Origin: Cryptomeria japonica
Taxonomy: Eukaryota; Streptophyta; Pinopsida; Cupressales; Cupressaceae
NCBI RefSeq assembly: GCF_030272615.1
Contig: NC_081412.1
Coordinates: 27,297,001 to 27,361,000 of the forward strand
Reading direction: 5' to 3'
Length of the DNA stretch: 64,000 nt
Below, piece after piece: positions 57,590 through 64,000 of this stretch. Each line of letters opens with the position of its first letter. The stretch's first letter is position 1. The notes beneath the pieces were generated by a model. It was given only the letters and a program-made list of their open reading frames with translations, ran no database searches and was not told the origin of the DNA. A program made the translations under genes and the position numbers.

Positions 57590-59257
57590 TTATTTAAAGA
57601 CATGATAGATTGAATGAGGTATTTGAATATGACATGCTGAATGCTCAACTATAAGTGAGATCAAAAACATGTATAAAATGATAAAAATTGAAGAAGAAAA
57701 GTCACAAGAAATCTTAGAAGAGGGATGAGTGTAATTTATTAGAGCCTTATCCCTGGAGGAAAGGACTTCATGATGAATAGGAGATAAAGATTCATAAGTG
57801 GATTTAGAAATTTGAGGGGAGTCATAAAGAGATTTGTTCATCGCCAAGATTTCCTTATGAGGGGAATGAGAGTTGATAGAAGTAGAAGATGATTTAGTTG
57901 AAGTGAGATCATCATCACTACTAAATATAGCATTCACATTGAGAGATGGTCTTTTAGATGCTTTGGTGGGCTTAGAAAGATTATATCCAAGTCCAAATGA
58001 ATATTCATGCATGTTATGTTCTAAAGGAACTTTAATTCCTTGTTCATTTGTGCCACAACCATTTCCACTATAGCCACTCTTAGCCAAAATGTGAAAACCA
58101 CGACCATAAAGATTAGCCATTTCAGAAAGAAAAGGTGGTTTTTCATAAGACAAAGAATCAAATTCTTCAGAATTAGAGGTGTGAGGAGAAGAAGTTTGAG
58201 AAGCGGCCACAAAATTATTGCTCATAGGTTCAGGTAAGACTGATTGATCTCTAGTTTCTTCCTTCTTTTTAACTTTAAGCTCTCTAGGAGGAACCCTATA
58301 CTCACCTACAAAGGTGGGATTGAAATCAAGAGATCCCCAATCGTCTTCTGCGAGAACCTTCTCAGGATCAAAAGCCTTTTCATGTGTAGATTCAAGTTGA
58401 GAAGAATCTTCTTCAGGAACTTCAGACTCATCCAAAGAATTTTGATTATCAGAGGGTGATGATTCATCCATAGGTATCCTGTTTAACGAGTCATCACTAG
58501 AAGAGGAAGGCTTAGAAGAACTCCCTTTGGAAGTAGATGTTTGCAAACAAGCTTGAAAATTAGTATCACCTATCAAGGTATATGTCTTATTATTATAAAT
58601 AAATTTAACTTGTCTATGCAATGTAGAGGGGACAGCTTGCATACTGTGAATCCAAGGTCTCCCTAATAACAAGTTGTATGTTAGATTTCCCGACATAACA
58701 TGGATAGGAGTAGGCAAAGTAACAGGTCCCACTATGATGGGTAAGGTGATAATACCTAATGAAGACTTAGCCACATTATCAAAGCCTCGAATGGGATGAG
58801 AGTCAGGCTCAATAAGGGATGTATCCACATTCATCTTATGCAATAGATTAATGCTACACACATTAAGGCCAGAACCATTATCTACTAGTGTTCGTCTTAT
58901 AGCAGTGTCATTTATGATAACCACAATCATCAAGGGATCATATTGATGTTGAATTTCACTAGTAGGCAACTCATCTTGAGTAAACACAATTTGAGCTTTA
59001 GGATTCATCACAGACTTAACCAAAGACACTATATTACTAGATGTATTAGGTGGAGGAACATTCAAATCTTTCAAGGCATCTTGTAACATTCCATGATGAG
59101 CGGAAGAAGTTTGGATCAAATCCCAAAGGGATATCTTAGCAGGGGTAGCTTTAAGTTGTTCTATGAGATCATATTCCTTACCAAGAACTTGTGAAATACG
59201 CAAAGCTTGTAGAAGAATTGGTTGAGGATTAGGAAGAGAAACAGGAGGAGGATTAGG
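57590..59257 (-). CDS. Gypsy-C ORF2: retropepsin with G-patch-like domain
   Basis: 537 codons from the Met at 59203; the frame is open from 59257, just after the TAG that ends ORF1. Residues 85-215 form a retroviral-type aspartic protease: LVDNGSGLNV (catalytic Asp at residue 108), a middle region with GFDNVAKSSLGIITLPI, LLLGRPWIH at 178-186, then STLHRQVKFIYNNKTY. A Ser/Asp/Glu-rich linker (221-285) follows. Residues 367-407 (57983-58105) read YGRGFHILAKSGYSGNGCG, EQGIKVPLE and GLGY, the pattern of a G-patch, a Gly-rich nucleic-acid-binding motif. The C-terminus has the hydrophobic FIILYMFLISLIVE. The gene has no stops or frameshifts, unlike its copy in Gypsy-D. It should process the ORF1-ORF2 polyprotein if readthrough occurs. 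Confidence 0.85.
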   Translation of the reverse strand, partial: PNPPPVSLPNPQPILLQALRISQVLGKEYDLIEQLKATPAKISLWDLIQTSSAHHGMLQDALKDLNVPPPNTSSNIVSLVKSVMNPKAQIVFTQDELPTSEIQHQYDPLMIVVIINDTAIRRTLVDNGSGLNVCSINLLHKMNVDTSLIEPDSHPIRGFDNVAKSSLGIITLPIIVGPVTLPTPIHVMSGNLTYNLLLGRPWIHSMQAVPSTLHRQVKFIYNNKTYTLIGDTNFQACLQTSTSKGSSSKPSSSSDDSLNRIPMDESSPSDNQNSLDESEVPEEDSSQLESTHEKAFDPEKVLAEDDWGSLDFNPTFVGEYRVPPRELKVKKKEETRDQSVLPEPMSNNFVAASQTSSPHTSNSEEFDSLSYEKPPFLSEMANLYGRGFHILAKSGYSGNGCGTNEQGIKVPLEHNMHEYSFGLGYNLSKPTKASKRPSLNVNAIFSSDDDLTSTKSSSTSINSHSPHKEILAMNKSLYDSPQISKSTYESLSPIHHEVLSSRDKALINYTHPSSKISCDFSSSIFIILYMFLISLIVEHSACHIQIPHSIYHVFK

Positions 59258-60817
59258 CTACCTATTATTTCTAGTATTATAGGTATGAGCAACCGCATTA
59301 TAACTCTCTCTAGTCAGTCGCTTAGCATACTCATAAGGGATCTTAGTAGAATAACCTCCTTGCACTGTAATAATAGGTTTGTTAGGAGTGCAAAAAGAAT
59401 CATTAGCATAACCACCTTGAACCACTAAGATAGGCTTATTTAAATGTTGAGAATTTTGAGAAGGACAAGCAACTTGGACAGTGAAGAGAGGTTTGTTAGG
59501 TGTTTCATTCACATGTATCAAATTGATTGAGGATGGTTTAGAGGAATGAACAAAAGTGTTGGAAGAATTGTTGATAGTCTTCTCTTGCACTAAAATCTTA
59601 TCACGAATTAAATCAATTTTAGGAGAGAGACAAGGGGTAGGCATTGATGTTCTAGTAGGAAAAGTAATACTAGGAAAGGTCATATCATCCTCTATCATCA
59701 AAGGATCTACATGGGGAATAAACTCTCTAGGAGAAGGATCAACATTACTCTCTAAAGTCTCACTTTTGAGAGGGAGATCTTTGAAAGAGATGTTAACCAT
59801 CTTTCTTTGAACTAGGGTATCCTTATGAGTAGAACCAAGTTGAGGAGAGGGAGAGGCTTTATTTTTAGAGGGAGAATAATTGAGATTCAAGGAAGGTGAG
59901 AAACTATCAAGGGAGTTTTCGATCTTGATTTCATCCCCTTTGGCTAGGGTTCTCTCATGGGGTAGAGAATAATCTACACCTTCTTCTAATGGTTCATCCC
60001 AAATAGTGAAGTTGTTGAAAAGATTGTTTGAAGTATTGTCAATTTCGGGAGAGGAGATAACATTGATTATTAATTCCTCATCCTTCGAAGGGAGAGCAAC
60101 AATAGATGTGTTAAATTCATCCTGTTTCCTCAAAATATGTTCAATATGATCTTTAGGAGAGAGAGAATTAAGGAAATTGCTTATTAGTTCATCTTCTTTC
60201 TCTAAGGGATGCTTATGGGTAAGACAAACTTTAGGAGAAGGGTAAGCATTTATCATTAATTCATCATCTCTAGTGGGAATTTTGTTGGAAAAGGAAATGC
60301 CATCACTAGGAAATGTAGGGATAATGTCATCTTCTTGCACAAAAGGATCCTCATGAAGGGAGTGTTTTTTAGGAGGAACATGAACATATTTCTCCAAAGA
60401 TTCATGCTTAGGAAGGAGATCTTTGAAAGAAGTGTTCATAACCTCTTGTTGCACTAACACGCCCCCATTGGAAGGACCAACTTTAGGAGAAAATAAGTCA
60501 ATGTCCATCAATACCTTTTCACTTAGAGAGGCATCATGTAGGGAAGGTGATGTAACATTAAGAAAGGTGTTTATGATATCATTCTCTTCCTCTAGGATAG
60601 CTAAATAGGAAGGGCACATTTTAGTAGAATTGTCAAGATCACTCTTAAAGTCTTCATCCTTAGAGCATGGGAGAGTCTCAAAGGGATTGGTAGCAACTCT
60701 TTTAGGCACTAAAATGTTGTTATAGATGGGGGGAGGTTCTTTAGGAGAAGGAAAAATTGAAACAAGGGAAGCTAACCCATTATCACATCTATGAAATGAA
60801 TGCATCATGACAACCAT
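59258..60817 (-). CDS. Gypsy-C ORF1: 519-codon protein, family unknown
   Basis: Starts at the Met at 60817 (MVVMMHSFHR), about 300 bp inside the primer-binding site, and ends at TAG 59258-59260. It sits where gag is expected, but I see neither a gag core nor a zinc knuckle. Composition is rich in Ser, Pro, Asp, Glu and Lys, with recurring short phrases of the type (L/P)SPK and DELI. Near the C-terminus VVQGGY and TVQGGY occur about 20 residues apart, preceded by a degenerate third (TVQVACP), then YEYAKRLTRESYN and HTYNTRNN. The homologue in Gypsy-D reads NNSQPSPPP where this ORF ends NNR-stop. It is probably a structural or disordered gag substitute. Confidence 0.7.
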   Translation of the reverse strand: MVVMMHSFHRCDNGLASLVSIFPSPKEPPPIYNNILVPKRVATNPFETLPCSKDEDFKSDLDNSTKMCPSYLAILEEENDIINTFLNVTSPSLHDASLSEKVLMDIDLFSPKVGPSNGGVLVQQEVMNTSFKDLLPKHESLEKYVHVPPKKHSLHEDPFVQEDDIIPTFPSDGISFSNKIPTRDDELMINAYPSPKVCLTHKHPLEKEDELISNFLNSLSPKDHIEHILRKQDEFNTSIVALPSKDEELIINVISSPEIDNTSNNLFNNFTIWDEPLEEGVDYSLPHERTLAKGDEIKIENSLDSFSPSLNLNYSPSKNKASPSPQLGSTHKDTLVQRKMVNISFKDLPLKSETLESNVDPSPREFIPHVDPLMIEDDMTFPSITFPTRTSMPTPCLSPKIDLIRDKILVQEKTINNSSNTFVHSSKPSSINLIHVNETPNKPLFTVQVACPSQNSQHLNKPILVVQGGYANDSFCTPNKPIITVQGGYSTKIPYEYAKRLTRESYNAVAHTYNTRNNR

Positions 60818-61144
60818 TTTCCTCTTTCAAATGATAACACATGCAAAATAGAAGGAAATGTTTAATTTTAACCAATGCAAGCACTTAGAATGTAGATTTA
60901 GAAAATGAAATTTATGATTCAAATGAGTTCCTAAATCAGATTTGAAATTATTGATCCCAATTAAGCTATCCACAAGTTCAACAAAATTAGGGTTTTAGCA
61001 AAAATTTCCTCTAAATTTTTTGAATCTTGCAAGAAATTAAAACTTGTAAATACAAATTTGAATTTGAAATAGCATAAACACTCAAATTTGAAAACATAAA
61101 TCAGAATTAGAGAAGATTGGAGTTCACGTCGGGTTCACCAAAAA
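60818..61144 (-). promoter_or_regulatory. Gypsy-C 5' leader and primer-binding site
   Basis: The minus strand after the LTR reads TTTTTGGTGAACCCGACGTG (complement of 61125-61144). TGGTGAACC is the primer-binding core shared with Gypsy-A and Gypsy-B. The leader of about 270 bp before ORF1 is AT-rich and noncoding. Confidence 0.8.
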
Positions 61145-62772
61145 TGTGTAAGGGAAAAAGTGACACTAAGCAAACATGCCCTAATCTCACTTTCAATCAC
61201 ACACTTGTGGAATACGAAAGAGCCTAGAGGTATCACACAATTGGCTACTTCTTTTTTGTAGAAGAGAGAGCCACGGGCTACCTATTAGGATTTATATTCC
61301 TTTATTGCAAATGATAGTTAAGATGATGCAAGTTCAACTACTAGCCCTAGAGTGCAAGTATGAACTAGTAACAAGATTGCAAGATTGAGATTAAGTGATG
61401 AAAAGCTGTAAACACAAGGATAAAAGGAAAATACAGATGTGTACCTGGGGTTAAAATCTAAGTGGAAATGTTTAGGACGGGGGTGCATGCACCACTAATC
61501 TGATTCTGCACCTGAAACTGCTCCTTTTGGCAACCTGAAAGCTGTCGAAAAGTGCTGAAAACTACTGTTGTCTGAGGGACCAGGGTACCCAGCGCCCCTG
61601 TCCTATCAAGACCAGGGCGCCCCACGCCCCTATCCTAGGTTTTTGCTTTACAATTTGGTGTGTTGTCCCGTCTTAGTCTGCTTCCGTCAGATCTGCAACT
61701 TGCGGCGTCCTTCGAATTCAGAAATCTACACTTATATCTGAAAAGGGTTGTAGGTGGCTATATAGGGTTTTGCCTTAGTCAAACCCCCGCTTTGGTGATT
61801 TCCACCTCCACGAATAGCCAAGTTGTATAGTAAAAGTTGTGTATGCAGACCTTGTGTGTGTGCAAGATCCTAAAATGAAAGTAAGGAAACTAGAGCAACC
61901 TAGAAAGTAAACCCTAATTGCTTGTAAATGATAATGTAAATGCTCCAAATCAAGATGCAAAGTGATCTAAAGCATGAATACAAATGATATAATGAGGCTT
62001 ATGCAAAGACATGAAAACAACATGAAATCATACCCAACCCCAACGGAGGGGTACAAGCCAATCTTCAGTCGGTGATCCCCTATTGCTCTTCAATGTCTTC
62101 AAAGCCCTAAATGGATGAATGAAATTGATGAATGCTTGATGGATGGATGTTGAATGTTGTTGAAGTCTTCAAAGATCTGCTCTTTTGCTGCATAGAAGGC
62201 CCCTGAAAACCAAATTCTGGATCCTTTCCAATGAAGAAAGAGAGCTCTTATATATGAAACCCTAGGTCTTAATTTCAACTTTTGGCCGACCTAGAGATTG
62301 AATCTCCAGCCAATTTCTTGGGGTTAAGCTTTATTTTATGATTGGATTGCGCTCCTAAAATTTCGGGAAAAATGTCCGAGACCGTGTGCACTCCGGGCGC
62401 CATGGTCCCAACAACTTTTCACCAAATTTTTAGGGCCATCAGATATGATGATTTTAGAGAGAATCCCGAAGTTACAGCTGATTTTGAGATGTTTTGACCC
62501 CCAAAATCAAGCCCCCAAGTTCAAAGGACCTAATTAGGGTTTTTGATTAAATGATGTATTGGAGGAATAAAATGAAAGGGGCACATTTTAATGAAAAGGC
62601 TCCAACTTTATGATATGGAAGATGATAAAATAGAACCTTAGACCTAATTAATTTAATTAATTAAGTGCTAAAGGGGAAATGCAATGCAAAATGAAAAATG
62701 CGCCAAGGCGGGTGCTAAACTAGGTGTGAAATTGTACCACCCTAGCAAGTGCGTACAGTTTACGACGCTACA
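61145..62772 (-). repeat. Gypsy-C 5' LTR
   Basis: TGTGTAAGGG to GACGCTACA. It carries an extra GGGCGCCCCACGCCCC-type unit of about 28 bp near 61605-61632 compared with the 3' LTR. TATA-like CATATATAAGAG (complement of 62245-62256), hairpin at 61764-61788. Confidence 0.95.
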
Positions 62773-62777
62773 GGAGT

Positions 62778-63734
62778 AGCTTTAAGTTTTTCAATAATAT
62801 CATACCACTTACTACGAGTTTGTGATATACAGTGTGCTTGAGGAAGAATAGGTTGAGAGAGAGGAAGTGAAGTTGGGGTAACTGGAGGAGGACTAGGTTG
62901 ACTATTGTTTCTCATGTTATAAGTGTGAGAAACTGTATGATAACTCTCTCCAGTAATTTTCTTAGCATACTCATAAGGGATCTTAGTAGGATAACCTCCT
63001 TGCACATTAATAATAAGTTTCTTAGGAGTGAAAAAAGAATCATTAGCATAACCACCTTGAACCACTAAGATAGGCTTATGCTAATAAATTTGAGAAGGAC
63101 AAGCACCTTGAACTGTGAAGAGGGGTTTTTTAGCTGTTTCATTCACATGTATTAAACTGATTGAAGATGGTTTAGGAATATCAAAGGCATCCTTATAGAT
63201 TTTAGAAGAATGAACAAGATTGTCAGAAGAATTGTTGATAGTCTCTTCTTGCACTAAAATGTTACCATGGATAAGATAAATTTTAGGAGATAGACTAGAA
63301 GTATCCATTGATGTTTTAGAAGGAAGAGTATTAGTAGGAAAGGTCATTTCATTCTCTATCATCAAAGGATCCATATAGAGCATAAGCTCTCTAGGAGAAG
63401 GATCAACATTACTCTCTAAAGTCTCACCTTTGAGAGAGAGATCTTTGAAAGAGATGTCAACAATCTTACCTTGAACTAGGGTATCCTTATAAGTAGAACC
63501 AAGTTGAGGAAAGGAAGATGCTTTATTTTTGGAGGGATAATGATTGAGATTCATGGAAGGTGAGATGCTATCAAGAGAGTTATCAATCATGATTTCATCC
63601 CCTTTGGCTAGGGTTCTCTCATGGGGTAGAGAATAATCAACACCTTCTTCTAATTGTTCATCCCAAATAGTGAGGTCATTGAAAAAAGTACTAGGAATGC
63701 ATTTCACAAAGATGTCCTTATTGTTATTGCCAAT
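62778..63734 (-). pseudogene. Gypsy-D ORF1, partial
   Basis: Homologous to Gypsy-C ORF1 from TIWDEQLEEGVDYSLPHERT onward. Two open pieces (63081-63734 and 62778-63065) are split by a stop near 63078. The second contains LVVQGGYANDSF, NVQGGYPTKIPYEYAK and TYNMRNNSQPSPPP, then continues past the point of the Gypsy-C amber codon into LPQAHCISQ without a stop. The first piece begins inside LTR S6, so the true N-terminus is missing. Confidence 0.75.
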
Positions 63735-64000
63735 TGTAGACACCTAAAATTGTCATGTCTAATTAAATAAATATTTTATTTATTTAATTATCTAAGCCTA
63801 ATTCTTCTATTAATTAAATAAATCCTTATTTATTTAAATAATTCATTTATCCTCTTCTAGCCTTATTTCTCATTTAAATAAATACATTTATTTATTTAAA
63901 TTATCCTTTTCCTAAATTAAATAAATATCTTATTTATTTAATTATCCTACTTCTTCTATTAATTAAATAAATCTTTATTTATTTAATTAATTCATTAACC
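63735..64000 (+). repeat. S6: AT-rich gypsy-type LTR, start only
   Basis: TGTAGACACCTAAAATTG starts at 63735, interrupting Gypsy-D ORF1, and the window ends inside it. The sequence is nearly identical to S4 at 46240-46500 and is a string of taattaaataaat-type units. The rest of the element, if any, lies to the right. Confidence 0.7.

Larger units (their letters stand above)
54184..62772 (-). mobile_element. Gypsy-C: complete non-autonomous gypsy-type element
   Basis: 8,589 bp with LTRs 54184-55782 (1,599 bp) and 61145-62772 (1,628 bp), a GGAGT duplication, a polypurine tract at 55783-55797 and a TGGTGAACC primer-binding site at 61120-61144. LTR divergence sampled by hand is about 3%, so it is the youngest complete element here. 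It encodes two long ORFs in one frame separated by one TAG. ORF2 has a retropepsin; no reverse transcriptase, RNase H or integrase is present anywhere in the 5.4-kb interior. About 1.8 kb between ORF2 and the polypurine tract is noncoding. Confidence 0.92.
51319..63734 (-). mobile_element. Gypsy-D: gypsy-type element, truncated, host of Gypsy-C
   Basis: Minus strand. From 5' to 3': ORF1 part (63734-62778), the Gypsy-C insertion, ORF2 (54183-52596), a noncoding tail, a polypurine tract at 51563-51577, and the last 244 bp of the LTR (to 51319). The two halves join in frame context across the GGAGT target. Its 5' end is hidden by LTR S6 at 63735. It carries stops absent from Gypsy-C, for example TGA next to the protease site, so it is older. 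Confidence 0.85.

Noticed and set aside
57590-57700. Envelope-like gene in Gypsy-C
   Set aside because: Only a short hydrophobic stretch at the end of ORF2. No signal peptide, separate ORF or cleavage site.

Overview
The window looks like intergenic chromatin from a large plant genome. Almost all of it is LTR retrotransposon sequence, nested and decayed; there are a few gene remnants and no intact host gene. The organism is probably a gymnosperm. That is an inference from plant-type Ty1/copia and Ty3/gypsy elements, a pentatricopeptide-repeat (PPR) pseudogene, old LTR pairs (7-9% diverged) and cargo ORFs that I only associate with conifer-like genomes. No database search was run. Labels such as Copia-A and Gypsy-C are mine.

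Layout. 1-6060: Copia-A, minus strand, left LTR cut by the window edge, pol broken by nonsense codons and deletions. 6061-11760: old non-LTR DNA with a tRNA-like SINE-type sequence (6741-6808) and a degenerate PPR gene (about 7190-8930) carrying a 210-bp tandem duplication. 11760-18880: isolated LTR remnants, a LINE-type RNase H fragment (15157-15545) and gene-like pseudogenes. 18883-24989: Gypsy-A, minus strand, gag but no pol.

From 24990 to about 51312 there is a deep nest. Gypsy-B (plus) sits in the 5' LTR of Gypsy-A. Copia-D (plus) sits at the primer-binding site of Gypsy-B. Copia-B (minus, 27628-49215) sits in the 5' LTR of Copia-D. Copia-B itself holds Copia-C (plus, 28167-34907) in its 3' LTR, a 4.8-kb insert (37141-41953) in pol, and solo LTR S2 in its 5' LTR. 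S2 holds S3, which holds S4, and separately holds S5. Most steps are supported by 5-bp (in one case 7-bp) target-site duplications. The deepest path has seven layers.

At about 51313 the nest ends abruptly against Gypsy-D (minus, to 63734), whose 3' LTR is truncated there. Gypsy-C (54184-62772) is a young, structurally complete element inserted into Gypsy-D, a member of the same family, with a perfect GGAGT duplication. A last LTR (S6) starts at 63735 and runs off the window.

Functionally, the most notable elements lack their own polymerase. Copia-C has a coiled-coil/zinc-knuckle ORF and a cargo ORF of more than 1,100 codons where pol should be. Gypsy-C and Gypsy-D encode a novel ORF followed by a retropepsin joined to a G-patch-like domain, with no reverse transcriptase or integrase. 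All would depend on enzymes from autonomous relatives such as the ancestors of Copia-A and Copia-B, which are themselves defective here.
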